Positions 20,546 through 31,100 of a DNA stretch of 64,000 nt are shown here, in pieces. The stretch comes from a bacterium (lineage in GTDB: Bacteria; Zhuqueibacterota; QNDG01; JAFGCO01): positions 1-64,000 of the forward strand of contig JAFGCO010000017.1 in the NCBI GenBank assembly GCA_016932575.1. The letters run 5' to 3'. Positions within the stretch are counted from its first letter, which is position 1; every line of letters begins with the position of its first letter. A program made the translations under genes and the position numbers. The notes under the pieces were generated by a model. The model did no database searches, was not told the DNA's origin, and saw nothing but the letters and a program-made list of their open reading frames with translations.

Positions 20546-21616
20546 ATGAAGAATCGGGCGATTTTTATCGGGTTGCTCTTTGTTGCAGTTCATGTGTTTG
20601 GATTCTCACATCAAAACGACGCAAAGCTGGCCTGGCAAACGCCTGCTCATATCGAAGCTGTATTGATCGAGTTGATGCTGGAAGTCGACCCGGAACTCCC
20701 GGTTCCGGTGCTGGATCATGAAAAACCATTTACCCGGGGACTGAACAATACCGTCACCTGGATGGACAGCATGGATGCAGTTTACGAACAATTGCTGGAC
20801 ATGCAAATGACAATTCAGTTTTGGGCTGTTGAAGCCCGCATTGCAGGTATAGATACGGTTTGGGGATTTGTTGACGGACCTGAACGTTCCGCGGCATTTT
20901 TAAATTTACCGGAAGGGATTGGCATAGAGTACAGGCTTCGTTACTACGCGATAGAAGCTTCAGGGACAATGCATATCAGTGACTGGTCCAGAGCGGAGAT
21001 TTCCGTTCAGGATGCGTCCAGACCTGAAATATTAACCTTTGATATCCTTCAGTTACAAAATATTGGCGATAATCCTTGGGTGCTGGGACCACAAATTGAG
21101 GTACATGTTCAGGCCATGGATACAGACGGGCAAATCATGCAAATTGCTATTCAGGAAATTGGTGATGAAGTGGATCGTGTTCTTTTTGATGATCTGGATG
21201 CTCATCCCCGTACAGTTATTGATACAACTTTACAATACACTTTACTGACGGATCCGAATATGCCGCTGACAATCAAGGGCTGGGTTGTGGATGTCGCAGA
21301 GTTTTATTCAGATACACTGGAAATGCAGTTTTTCTATATGGCTTCTGATCCGAAAGTTGTCTGCTTTCCAAATCCGTTTGTTCCATATCAGGATCATTGT
21401 ACGGTCATAAAAATTGAGAATGAAGAAGCGCAGGAAGCCAAAATATATGATCCCTTCGGTAATCTCATCAGAATACTGCACAAAAATTCACTTTCTGATA
21501 TGGCATTTAAATGGGATGGAACGAATGAACAGGGACATCAGGTGGCAAGCGGAGGCTATTTTTGCATAATCAATGATGATCGGGATTTGTATTGTAAAAT
21601 CGCTGTAATCCGATAA
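20546..21616 (+). CDS. Secreted protein with FlgD-like C-terminal sorting domain
   Basis: 356 residues from ATG 20546, which has AGGGAGA 7 bases upstream and opens a clear signal peptide (MKNRAIFIGLLFVAVHVFGF). A longer frame from 20483 lacks both. The middle is probably one or two beta-sandwich domains. The end has CFPNPFVPYQ, KIYDPFGNLIRIL, KWDGTNEQGHQVASGGYF, i.e. the same sorting-type domain as the preceding giant protein. It probably acts as an accessory surface component. The specific function is unknown. Confidence 0.75.
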   Translation: MKNRAIFIGLLFVAVHVFGFSHQNDAKLAWQTPAHIEAVLIELMLEVDPELPVPVLDHEKPFTRGLNNTVTWMDSMDAVYEQLLDMQMTIQFWAVEARIAGIDTVWGFVDGPERSAAFLNLPEGIGIEYRLRYYAIEASGTMHISDWSRAEISVQDASRPEILTFDILQLQNIGDNPWVLGPQIEVHVQAMDTDGQIMQIAIQEIGDEVDRVLFDDLDAHPRTVIDTTLQYTLLTDPNMPLTIKGWVVDVAEFYSDTLEMQFFYMASDPKVVCFPNPFVPYQDHCTVIKIENEEAQEAKIYDPFGNLIRILHKNSLSDMAFKWDGTNEQGHQVASGGYFCIINDDRDLYCKIAVIR

Positions 21617-21635
21617 AATCAATGCATGGTGAACA

Positions 21636-23663
21636 ATGAAAAAACGAATGATATATTCAGTGGTTATTGCCCTGCTTATTGCGGGCACACGTTCTTTATG
21701 CTCATCAGGAGATGCCGGTCAGCCTGGTGCATTTTTGCGATATGGTGTGGGAGCAAGGGCTATGGGGATGGGGCGTGCTTTTGTAGCTATTGCGGATGAT
21801 GCCAGTGCTGTGTACTGGAATCCGTCCTGCATGCTGGAAGCTGAACGTGCTGAGCTGTCTTCGATGTATTCAAATTTGTATTATGACAGCAGGTATGCAT
21901 ATATTGGGCTGATTCTTCCCCGCTTACTCGAATCGGCAGAAAATCCTTGGCTGAGGTGGTTTTTTGGACCTGATGTCTCCTGGGGTGTGGGATGGACAGG
22001 ATTAAGCATGGTGGGTTTTGAGCAACGGACGCGATATAATGAATACCTGGGTCAGTTTGACATGGGTGAGAATGCCTGGATGTTGTCATGGGCAAAAGAA
22101 AGGGTGGGTCAATTCGGGATTCTCCGCGCAGGAATCACTTATAAAATAATCAATCAGCAATTTACAGGATTAAACAATCATGTCATGACTGTCGATGGCG
22201 CAGGTCCGGACTGGTCTAATGGATTGGATATCGGATTGACATTTCGACCCATTCATGCTCCTGTATTTCGTGTTGTTTCTCTAAAATATCTATTGCCCCT
22301 TCAATTGGGTATGAGCATTCAAAATCTGGTTCAGCCTGGCTGGGATAAAGTTGAAGGAGCCAGTCATCATTTTCCGCGTGTATACCGGTATGGATTTAGT
22401 TATCGTTTTATTTTGCAGGACTGGATACCGGAGGCATGGAATTTCAGATACAAATTGGGGAATATGGCTGTTCTTTTTGCTTTCGACAGGGAACATTATT
22501 CAGGTGCCGATGCGGGGACATATTTTGGTATGGAAGGTCAAATTCCGATTACTGCTCTGAATGTCTGGTTGCTGCCACGATTTGGTGTGAACAATCAAAC
22601 TGAAGGAAGATCCCTGGGATTCGGCTTTTCAATGCCATTTTCTTCAGCTGCTTTCAAATTGGATTACGTTCATACATCCCATCCCGTTTTGGAGGGGGAT
22701 ACACGTTTTTGTTTGTCTGTTCAATTTCGTCATCCTCAAAATGCCGGTCATTTCCAAAAGCGCGCTCATGATGCATCCCTGAGCAAAGAAATGCTGCGTT
22801 ACGATCATCTCGTGCTGTCAAAATATCCGAATGAGTATCTTGAAAATGCTGTAAATGATATCGCCGCGACCGCCGACCGTCCTTATGAAAAACGTCTTTA
22901 TGCCCTTGTGGGCGGCATGCGGCATGCCGAACTGCTGCTGGAAGATGCGAATCTTCTCCTGCGAAAAAGGGATATTGTCGGTGCCCGTCGAAAAGCCCTT
23001 GAATCATCACGAGCATATGCTCCTAATTTTCTTCAAACAGAGAATTATCTGACCGGTGATCAGATGATAGATTATGGAGAAGCGCTTATTATCTCCGGTA
23101 AGATGCGGGATGCCGTCACTGTACTGGAAGAGATTGAAGAACCGACAATCCGTGCGAATTATCTTTTGGGCACCGGATATCAGGGGCTCAGCGACAGTCG
23201 TGCTATTGAGGCATTTAACAGCGCTGTCAATCAGGTGAAACCCGATCAGAATGATCTGGTTGCGCTGTCTTACTTGGGATGGGCTGAATCACTGGTCAAA
23301 GATAAACAATATCAGCCTGCCATGATGGCACTTTCCAGTTTGTTAAATTATAATGCTATTGAATTAGGCGAAGATTATCCGCGTTTTCCAATTTTCGAAG
23401 ATCATTATATTCAGGATGACGCAATGTTCTTAATGGGAATTACTCAAATAATGGCAAAGAATTATCAGGACGGTGTGTCAACGCTTTATAAGACGCTTCG
23501 ATATTATCCGGTATTGACCTACGGAGAAACGTCCAATCAGCTTATTGATGAGTTAACCATTGCTCTGGAACGCAAGGATTTTGATCGTTTAGATACACTG
23601 GCAAATGATATGCTTTTATCCTATTATTCACGGCATGATCCTTCAAACCGATTTTTTGAATAA
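21636..23663 (+). CDS. PorV/PorQ-like outer-membrane protein fused to a TPR domain
   Basis: 675 residues. After the signal peptide, residues 30-380 match the PorV/UPF0164 pattern (GAFLRYGVGARAMGMGRAF, then DDASAVYWNPSCML and a beta-barrel). In Bacteroidota type IX systems PorV shuttles sorting-domain cargo at the outer membrane. Residues about 390-675 form alpha-helical TPR-like repeats (EALIISGKMRDAVTVLEEI, ALSYLGWAESLVKDKQYQPA), a periplasmic extension not found in canonical PorV. It lies 19 bases after a sorting-domain protein gene, so it may handle export or anchoring of those proteins. Confidence 0.8.
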   Translation: MKKRMIYSVVIALLIAGTRSLCSSGDAGQPGAFLRYGVGARAMGMGRAFVAIADDASAVYWNPSCMLEAERAELSSMYSNLYYDSRYAYIGLILPRLLESAENPWLRWFFGPDVSWGVGWTGLSMVGFEQRTRYNEYLGQFDMGENAWMLSWAKERVGQFGILRAGITYKIINQQFTGLNNHVMTVDGAGPDWSNGLDIGLTFRPIHAPVFRVVSLKYLLPLQLGMSIQNLVQPGWDKVEGASHHFPRVYRYGFSYRFILQDWIPEAWNFRYKLGNMAVLFAFDREHYSGADAGTYFGMEGQIPITALNVWLLPRFGVNNQTEGRSLGFGFSMPFSSAAFKLDYVHTSHPVLEGDTRFCLSVQFRHPQNAGHFQKRAHDASLSKEMLRYDHLVLSKYPNEYLENAVNDIAATADRPYEKRLYALVGGMRHAELLLEDANLLLRKRDIVGARRKALESSRAYAPNFLQTENYLTGDQMIDYGEALIISGKMRDAVTVLEEIEEPTIRANYLLGTGYQGLSDSRAIEAFNSAVNQVKPDQNDLVALSYLGWAESLVKDKQYQPAMMALSSLLNYNAIELGEDYPRFPIFEDHYIQDDAMFLMGITQIMAKNYQDGVSTLYKTLRYYPVLTYGETSNQLIDELTIALERKDFDRLDTLANDMLLSYYSRHDPSNRFFE

Positions 23664-23674
23664 TACAGGATGTT

Positions 23675-24841
23675 ATGGTGAAGAGAGACTATTCTCAAAA
23701 TCATTCGTACTTTAGTTTAAAAACAGCTGATTTAAAACTGCTGCGGATTGCTTGCAACCGTCTGATATTTATAGGTAGCAGTTTTATATGGATAATGTTT
23801 ATTTTTACAGGATCTTTTGTGTCCATCCATGCGAGTGTTCAGTATGAGGACATAAAAAATTCTTCCATTGTACTAACTGCGCCCGGCAACCATTACCAAC
23901 TTAAATCAAACACCGTGGTGTTTCAATGGGAGATGAATCATATTTCAGATTCCATTCAATTTATTCCTGAATATTATGAAGTCATGTTCTGGTCAAAGCA
24001 TCGTGATTTTAGTATGGTCAGAACTGTTTATCCCGGAGAAACGAATCGTGCGATGCTTCGCATCATGAATGCTTCCAGCCGTTTTAAAAGGCATGGCCGA
24101 TATTATTGGCAGGTTCATGCTGTTACCCAGAATGGACAGCGATTTAGGTCGGATGTTCGTGAGTTTATTATCCCTGTTCCCAAACAAATGCAATCTATAC
24201 TGCCGGCAATGTTTCCCTATGCAATCAAGTGGCAGCAGACCAAGCGACTGAATGAGGGTGATTTCAAACAGTTAGTTAATTCAGCGTACCCCAAAATCCA
24301 TTTGCAAAGTCATTCTGATTTATGTCTTATTTTCCGCCAGCCATTTATTGGCAATTATAATTTGGATTTGGAAGAGCATTTTCTGTTTAATTCAAATGTC
24401 GGTCTCGGAGGCGGCCTGATGATTCGATGGCGGCTTTATGAAAATTTATATTTTGCGCTCCATCCGGCCGGACGTCTGGGAGTATGCTGGTATGCAACAG
24501 GACTCGAACGTTTTTCAAGTCTGCGTTACGAAACATTTACGGGATGCGATTTTATTATCAATCCGAAAGGTTATGTTTCATCAAATATCCGTTGGGTTCC
24601 TGTTTATCGTTTCCACTATACACTTAAAGATGATGGATTTCGTGTTTTTGAGGGAAGAGGCTGGGAATGGGGAATTAAAATTGTGATTCCCAGAACCATC
24701 ATGACACCTTTCAAAATGCTGGGCATTGAAATGGATTTTGAACGGATGCCCATTGAATATACGTACAGCAGAATTAAAGATGATTATACAGGTGTGACAA
24801 TGCCCACCCAGGAAATTGGCATTAGTTTTTTATTTCAATGA
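23675..24841 (+). CDS. Exported protein with Fn3-like domain and barrel-like C-terminus
   Basis: 388 residues, 11 bases after the PorV-TPR gene. The N-terminus is unusually long and basic before a hydrophobic segment (about 28-52), which could be a signal anchor or an uncleaved signal. Residues about 65-165 look Fn3-like (VVFQWEMNHI, RYYWQVHAVTQNG). From about 225 onward, alternating strands ending in ...TQEIGISFLFQ suggest a small outer-membrane barrel. No family recognised. The operon position suggests a structural part of the same envelope apparatus. Confidence 0.6.
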   Translation: MVKRDYSQNHSYFSLKTADLKLLRIACNRLIFIGSSFIWIMFIFTGSFVSIHASVQYEDIKNSSIVLTAPGNHYQLKSNTVVFQWEMNHISDSIQFIPEYYEVMFWSKHRDFSMVRTVYPGETNRAMLRIMNASSRFKRHGRYYWQVHAVTQNGQRFRSDVREFIIPVPKQMQSILPAMFPYAIKWQQTKRLNEGDFKQLVNSAYPKIHLQSHSDLCLIFRQPFIGNYNLDLEEHFLFNSNVGLGGGLMIRWRLYENLYFALHPAGRLGVCWYATGLERFSSLRYETFTGCDFIINPKGYVSSNIRWVPVYRFHYTLKDDGFRVFEGRGWEWGIKIVIPRTIMTPFKMLGIEMDFERMPIEYTYSRIKDDYTGVTMPTQEIGISFLFQ

Positions 24842-24862
24842 AATGGATAAGGAGATCATTTC

Positions 24863-26179
24863 ATGGTTTATCAAGCCAGATGGTTGAGTTTCGGATTCAT
24901 TTTATTGGGCGCAGCATATGGATTGCTTATTGCCCAAGATCAGTATCAACCGCATATTACTGCTGTTGACCGCCAAATTGACAAGGATATAATCGGTGTC
25001 CCGCAATCTTTTGATTGTCACATCACATGGGACGTGGTGGAGCATAAGGATGGACGATGGATACCTTCAAAAACCAAACATTTTAAGCATTTTCAGATTC
25101 AGTGTTTTGAAGAAGAAACGCTGTTTGATATGAAAGAAAAAACAGCGCAGGAATCCTATTCCTGTCAATTTGAAAAATTGAAACCGAGTGTTCAGTATCG
25201 ATTTGCTGTTTTGGGTATTACAGGATCGCAGGACACTGTCCGTTCGGAAGTGGCAGAGGTGGTCACAGGTCATTTAAGCGCTACCGGCGCAGAGCCGAAA
25301 ATTCAGTGGTATCATCGATTGCCGATCCTCAGTGGCCGGACACCATTGCAATTGGTCGGGCGGGAGAAATTTTATGACAGGGCAACAGAAGCCGGAAAAA
25401 TCGCTTTTTGGTTAATCTGGTGGTTTTTTCTTGCAGGTATTCTGATTTGTACGCAATGCTGGCGTTATATGCGTATGTCTCAAATATTTCCAATGGACCG
25501 AAGCTTAGGTATTGGACACGGATACGATGCGATTTACCAAAGGAATCGTTCGAAAGGATTTCAACGTATTCTGGATGAGTGGAAGCAAATCATTGCTTTG
25601 GCAAATAAAAAGGTACGAGATCATCTGGCAGGAAGGGAAAGTCTGCAGTCTCTTGAAGTTGAGGGAGCCGGAGCCAAATTCTGGCAGGACTGCGGTGCAG
25701 ATACAATGAATGATCTTATTAAACGAATTGATGAATACAAAGGCTATCCGACAACAAAAATATTTAGATCCGGTATGCAAAATCATGAAATCAATGGTTT
25801 TCACTGGATGAAGGTATCGGAAGAGGTAGATCGCGCCATTGAAAACAGGGCTTCGTCTGAATTGGATAAAATCCGTCGAAAAAGTTTCGTTGACTGGCTT
25901 TGGAATCTGGGAACATTTGCCCCTATGATCGGACTTTTTGGCACGGCGACCGGTATTTCAAGTGCATTTGGAAATCTTGAACGTTTGTCTACCGATACAG
26001 AGCAGATGCAGATGGTACAAGAGCTGGCAGGCGGTATTTATGAAGCACTTTGGACAACCATTGAAGGCCTGGCCGTCGGATTTTTACTTATGCTTATTTT
26101 TCATTATTATCAAAACAAACTCAATTGGATATATTCAAAATGGGAAGAAATTTTTGTTGATTTGACCGAAAGACTGTAA
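24863..26179 (+). CDS. MotA/TolQ/ExbB proton-channel protein with N-terminal periplasmic Fn3-like domain
   Basis: 438 residues. It has a cleavable signal peptide (1-24), an Fn3-like periplasmic domain (about 30-140), and TM1 near 172-195 (FWLIWWFFLAGILICTQCW). A long cytoplasmic loop (about 200-345) precedes the two conserved channel helices: WNLGTFAPMIGLFGTATGISSAF and EALWTTIEGLAVGFLLMLIFHYY. ExbB/TolQ proteins form the pentameric stator that passes protons with ExbD/TolR. The extra exported domain is unusual for the family. AAGGAG precedes the ATG. It is followed at once by two exbD-like genes. Confidence 0.88.
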   Translation: MVYQARWLSFGFILLGAAYGLLIAQDQYQPHITAVDRQIDKDIIGVPQSFDCHITWDVVEHKDGRWIPSKTKHFKHFQIQCFEEETLFDMKEKTAQESYSCQFEKLKPSVQYRFAVLGITGSQDTVRSEVAEVVTGHLSATGAEPKIQWYHRLPILSGRTPLQLVGREKFYDRATEAGKIAFWLIWWFFLAGILICTQCWRYMRMSQIFPMDRSLGIGHGYDAIYQRNRSKGFQRILDEWKQIIALANKKVRDHLAGRESLQSLEVEGAGAKFWQDCGADTMNDLIKRIDEYKGYPTTKIFRSGMQNHEINGFHWMKVSEEVDRAIENRASSELDKIRRKSFVDWLWNLGTFAPMIGLFGTATGISSAFGNLERLSTDTEQMQMVQELAGGIYEALWTTIEGLAVGFLLMLIFHYYQNKLNWIYSKWEEIFVDLTERL

Positions 26180-26193
26180 TTCAAGTATTTAAA

Positions 26194-26790
26194 ATGGCAT
26201 TTAAAAGGATATATGAAAAAAAAGGGCTGAGTTTAACCAGTCTTATTGACATCATTTTTCTTCTGTTGATATTTTTTATGGCGACTCTTAATATGTCGTC
26301 GGTCGTTTCCGACCGGAATCAGGGCATTTATACGCAGAAGAAATTTGATTTGCCTGAGATTCGCAATCGAAAAACAGCACCGGTACAGGAAATTTTGTAC
26401 ACACTGATGCTGCAGATCGAGCATGAAGATCCTCAGAATGTCAATAGTCCGCTGGTTGTTTATGCCTTATGGCCTTCCAGAGGCGACTCGATGAATATTT
26501 CTCAAGCCAAATTACAGGCCATTGAAAAAAAGAGATATGCCTATTTTTTACCTGAATCAGAGCGCATATCGAATCCGAAGATACCTGATGTTTCACCTTA
26601 TGTGTTCATTTCTGATGCGATTAATGGATACGCCGATCGATATTATCGATCGGCTGATCCTAAAAACCATATTGAAGTTCGCGCTATTCAGGAAACCAAA
26701 TATCAAATTATCAATCATATTTTAAATACATGCGCATCGCTGGGGGATCGTATACAGCATATTTATATCCGGACCTTGTCAGGAGAATAA
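26194..26790 (+). CDS. ExbD/TolR-family protein, first copy
   Basis: 198 residues. One TM helix near the N-terminus carries the conserved proton-carrying aspartate, Asp19, in SLTSLIDIIFLLLIFF. The periplasmic part (about 45-198) is long for ExbD and ends with the usual alpha/beta motif (EVRAIQETKYQIINHILNTC). It would plug the pore of the ExbB-like pentamer encoded 14 bases upstream and convert proton flow into motion. It differs clearly from the second copy, so the pair may form a heterodimer. A perfect 23-bp palindrome lies at 26632-26654 within the gene. Confidence 0.85.
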   Translation: MAFKRIYEKKGLSLTSLIDIIFLLLIFFMATLNMSSVVSDRNQGIYTQKKFDLPEIRNRKTAPVQEILYTLMLQIEHEDPQNVNSPLVVYALWPSRGDSMNISQAKLQAIEKKRYAYFLPESERISNPKIPDVSPYVFISDAINGYADRYYRSADPKNHIEVRAIQETKYQIINHILNTCASLGDRIQHIYIRTLSGE

Positions 26791-26797
26791 AGCGGAT

Positions 26798-27379
26798 ATG
26801 CCTTTTAAAAAGAAAAGTTTTAAAAGAGACGCTGTTGAATTGGTTTCTCTTATCGATATGATTTTCATTTTGCTGGTTTTTTTTCTGGTCACAAGTTTCG
26901 CCATTAAAATGCCGCTTCAAGAAAGATCGTTAATGGTACCCACGCCAGAGAATAAACCCGGTCGTGCACAGATTTTTATTCAGATTGTGAATGAAAATGA
27001 AGTTTTTTGGCTGGATCAATCTGCCAACCGCGATGTCAAAGCCTGGGATCAGGAACTGTTTTATCTTTTGGGCGATCAGAAGAATCGTGAAATTATCAGT
27101 CGGTTGGTTCGCAGGAATACGTTGTCCCCGGGCGCTTTACAACAGAAATTATCCAGATTTGTATCGAATGCTCAATTACATCGTAACCGAACTTATTTTA
27201 CAGTCGTTCGGTGCCCTGATAATATGCCGTATGTCATTGTTATGAAAATTCTGTCTTCATTATCCCAGGCAGATAATATTGAGTATGGTTGCCTCGGAGG
27301 GACATTGCAGGATTTGTTAAAATCCAAAGTGACAACTGGCACTTATCAAGGGAAAACAGTCCTGAAGCTGGATTTTTAA
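26798..27379 (+). CDS. ExbD/TolR-family protein, second copy
   Basis: 193 residues, 7 bases after the first copy. The single TM helix has Asp20 in ELVSLIDMIFILLVFFLVTS, followed by a periplasmic domain (about 45-193). The proline-rich stretch VPTPENKPGR after the helix is like the flexible linker of TolR/ExbD. Two exbD genes after one exbB gene are known in some TonB systems of Bacteroidota and Proteobacteria. Here they sit in an operon with surface proteins, not next to a TonB-dependent receptor gene. Confidence 0.87.
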   Translation: MPFKKKSFKRDAVELVSLIDMIFILLVFFLVTSFAIKMPLQERSLMVPTPENKPGRAQIFIQIVNENEVFWLDQSANRDVKAWDQELFYLLGDQKNREIISRLVRRNTLSPGALQQKLSRFVSNAQLHRNRTYFTVVRCPDNMPYVIVMKILSSLSQADNIEYGCLGGTLQDLLKSKVTTGTYQGKTVLKLDF

Positions 27380-27479
27380 AATATTTTGACACTAAAATAA
27401 AGAAATGAATCTCATCGTGATGATTTTCGTGTGACTTCAAATCTTTGTGGTCATTTAATCAGGAATTTTAAAAGATTCA

Positions 27480-28070
27480 ATGAAGCAGAAAAAACCAATT
27501 ATTCGAAGACGATGGATCCTTTTCGGGTTGGCTGTTTATACGCTTCTCAGGGAAGGATTTTTTGCATATCAACATTACAGAATGAGTGATCTTCCAAAGG
27601 ATTCGATATTGATCCCTCCGATGATTTCAGAAATTGAACCCCCAATGAGGCCCGGACTCAACGGTATCTGGATTATGGGGGCGCCTGTCAAGACACTCTA
27701 TTTTGAAGTCAATCCGTATCATGCTGGGTCGCGGTCTTTGCAATGGAATGAGCTGCCTCCCAATACGCGGGTTAAAATCAACTGCTATGTGGATCCGTCA
27801 GGTAACTTGCTGATCGACTCTTATGAAATTGAGGGGCATCCGGCAGCGGGAAATCATATTATCGAGACACTTCGAACCTGGAAATATCGGAATTTAAAGA
27901 CAGGTGAAATTAATTTTGATTTCAAACTGCCTTCACGCAGAGAAAAGCTGACCATTTATACAAAACTCAGACGAAAGGCATCGATCCCGGATAGTCTGGA
28001 AATTTTTGATGGCCGGCTTTATAACATTGATGGCATTGAGGATAATGAACTAAAAATCGAGAAAATGTAA
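27480..28070 (+). CDS. TonB-like energy transducer
   Basis: 196 residues. A short basic N-terminus and one TM helix (about 12-28) are followed by a proline-rich segment (IPPMISEIEPPMRPG) and a C-terminal domain with a TonB-C-like pattern: VDPSGNLLIDSYEIEGHPAAGNHIIETLRTWKYRN is the usual V..DG.V......SG...LD..AL.A...W.F of TonB (quoted here with the family pattern, not an alignment). TonB spans the periplasm and pulls on outer-membrane proteins. The linker is short for that, so it may contact a periplasmic partner instead. It follows the ExbD pair by 100 bases. Confidence 0.55.
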   Translation: MKQKKPIIRRRWILFGLAVYTLLREGFFAYQHYRMSDLPKDSILIPPMISEIEPPMRPGLNGIWIMGAPVKTLYFEVNPYHAGSRSLQWNELPPNTRVKINCYVDPSGNLLIDSYEIEGHPAAGNHIIETLRTWKYRNLKTGEINFDFKLPSRREKLTIYTKLRRKASIPDSLEIFDGRLYNIDGIEDNELKIEKM

Positions 28071-28103
28071 ATGAATACTAAAAATATCGTATTGGAGCTT
28101 TCC

Positions 28104-31100
28104 ATGAAGCTGATCAAAGGCATGCAGGGATTCCTTTCATTGATGATTTGTCTCATGTTAATCATCTCTGGGGTCTCTTTTGGACAGTTACCTGAAGAGA
28201 AAGTGGTTCTGTCGGAAGACTTGTCCGAGGCATTGTCATATTTTGATCGCAGTGAATATGAAACGGCCATTGTCCGTCTTATTGATCATGCGAAAAAATT
28301 TGCTGCTGAAAGCGGCATTGCCTATTATTTTGTTGCAGAGAGTCATTACAATCTGGCTTTAGCCGCAAAGATATCCAAAGAAGACAGAATACAACATCTT
28401 GAATCGGTCATTATATATCTTAACTCCGCTGTGGAAAACGGATTGGAAGAGAGCTATCCGGAAAAATCAGATGAAGTCGTTTACAAACGAGCATGGGCTA
28501 ATTTTCGGTTGTCTGAACTGACTTGTCAACCTTTGGAAAAATTATCAATCGCATATAACAATTTCGATTTTATTGCAGGAGGCCTTGAAGATCATAAAAT
28601 GACGCCTGAAGGGGCATATATGTCTGCAGAAGTGCTCATTCAGAAATCCATGTTACGACGGATAGAACTGTATCGGTCTGTGAATGCCGGAGAAAGAATC
28701 TCCATTGCAAAAGATATTATACAGGATTTACGAATAGCTCAAAAACATCTTGAGGATGTTGTCAAGTCTTCTATTGCCTCTCAATATTTACAGGCCTGTG
28801 CGAAGTTTCAACTGCAAAATATCCAATTGATTCTGGCAAAAACCAACGCGAAGTTAAAGCCGGAGGTTTATCAGGAAGTTCGGGGAGGAGAATCCGCTTC
28901 TAACGGCCGGGAAGCCGCCGTAAAATATCTGCAATCGCTTCAGTTTGAAACAGTCAATCAAAATCTTAGCCAGGCTATGGCCGTGCAATTTCATCCTCTT
29001 ATTCAATATTCGAAAACATATGCCACTATTTTCGAATATTTAATTACCGGTGAACAGGTGTTTGAAGTTAATATAGCTTTGGATTCCCTGCCAAGACCCC
29101 GATTCAGACAGGATTATCTTTTTTTTCAGGCCAATCGTGACCATAAAGCAGATATTCAGGAACAGCGATTTATTCAGCTTGCAAAAACAAGCGAGAGTTA
29201 TTATTACGAAGTCTCGACTATTTATCCTGAAGCCCTGTACTGGCTTGGATGGGTTCAATACATCAGTGGTGAAAAAGACAGCAAGAACAGTTTTCAGTCC
29301 TATTTATCGGTCACAGGAAATGACGCCTGTGATCTTCGCGTAAATTTTCTCCGGGAAGATGCACAGATGCGTTTATTTTACCTCACTTTTGATCATAACG
29401 CGACAAATCCAGGCCAATTAAAGTCTTTGAAACAGGCACTGAGTGGTTTTAATCCAACAGTACCTTCTATTAAGAAGGAAAGAAATCTGTTATTGTCTCT
29501 GACCCGTGTTGGATTGGGAGAACAGGCCGGCTCAATATTCAGCAATGTGGATGAAGTGGTGGAATTGATACGATATATGCTGCCAAAGGCGGCTTTGGTT
29601 TATGGTCAGGAGCGTGCTCAGTACTTAAAATACCTCGATTCGCTTCTGAAAATCACACAGTATCAAAAATCGGATCAAACAAAATTTTTTCAGGGTATTG
29701 TTGCATTTCTTCGTGCAGAGATACAACCGGAAGACCAGCAGGTTCTTAAATTTTACAAACAAGCCGCTGATATCATGGAGACACTTGAAAAGGGGAATAA
29801 TAAATATCAGCATGAAGCCAGGTATATTATTGCCAGAGCGTATTTTGATGCAGCAAAGCATGAAAGTGATAAGAATGAAAAGGAAAAGTTGTATCGAAAA
29901 GCCAAAGAAATTTTTGTTGAACTGATTCAGAGACAGAAGAGTTTGCGGTCACTTTTTTATTTAGCCGAGATTTTTATCCACGAGAATAACCATTTGGCTG
30001 CTGCTGAGTGTTATCAGTCGGTTATCAATACAACGTGCCGGATAGACGGTGGTGAATTCTGGTGTGCCAGTGCGCGTGCCGGTTTAAGAAATTCCCGAAA
30101 TCGGGGAGATCTTGGTGAAATCCGGGATATACCAATTGATAACGTTGAATTTCCCGAGAATTTAAACAAAGTGGATAATGAAGAAATTACTTTGGAACAA
30201 TTTGGTTACCAGAAGTATGTGATGAAAAAACTTTGGGCTGAATCGATTGACCGACTGATTCAATTTGGATTACCGAACCGCATGCTGTATCCAGCAGAGA
30301 ATCGAATCAGCGATTCGAGATTTGCCCAGAGAGATTTTGGCCAGCAAACGGCTGGCTTGAGCGAACAGATTATTGGTTTAAAATCAGGGCTGGTGTTGAA
30401 TGTCGTACTTCCGCAGGATTTACTGGCAAGTGAACAGGGCGTCCTTGTTTTTTATAATGGCAAGCTGCTTCCGAAAGAGCGGGATGGTTACCGGGTAGAA
30501 GACATTCCGCTTAATGAAAAAGCACTTTTGGAAATTAGAAATGATCGATGCTATGTCTATAGAAAAAAATTCCGTTTTACACAACCCAGGCAGATGCATT
30601 TGATTATTCCTTTGATTCAAAAATTCCGATTCAGAAGAATCAATCATATTCCGGATATTGAAAAACATACGATTCATTTCCCCGGCCGGCTGGATAAAAA
30701 TACGCTTTTCGTAACCGGACATCAAATTTCTGAATCTTCAGAGTTGTATTATCATTTTAATGAGAAGCTTAATTTACGAGATCTGACTATCGCCGGAGAC
30801 CGGATTTTAGCAGTTAAAGACAGTGCAACATACCTCCTGCAATATCATCTCGATGGTTCCATTCCTGATGACGCTAGAGATCGAACATTACCTCTTTATT
30901 TTCCGGCTTCCAATTACGCCTTGAAATCTCCGGAAGGCGTCGCTGTGGATTCATCAGGTCATATCTATATTACGGATGTTGATCAAAATCAACTGTTCAT
31001 TTTCGATTCGAACGGCCGATTCCGGTCTGTGATTGGAAATATAGCCACAGTACAAAATGACACAATTCCTAAGGTTTCCTTTTTTAGACCAAAGCGTGTT

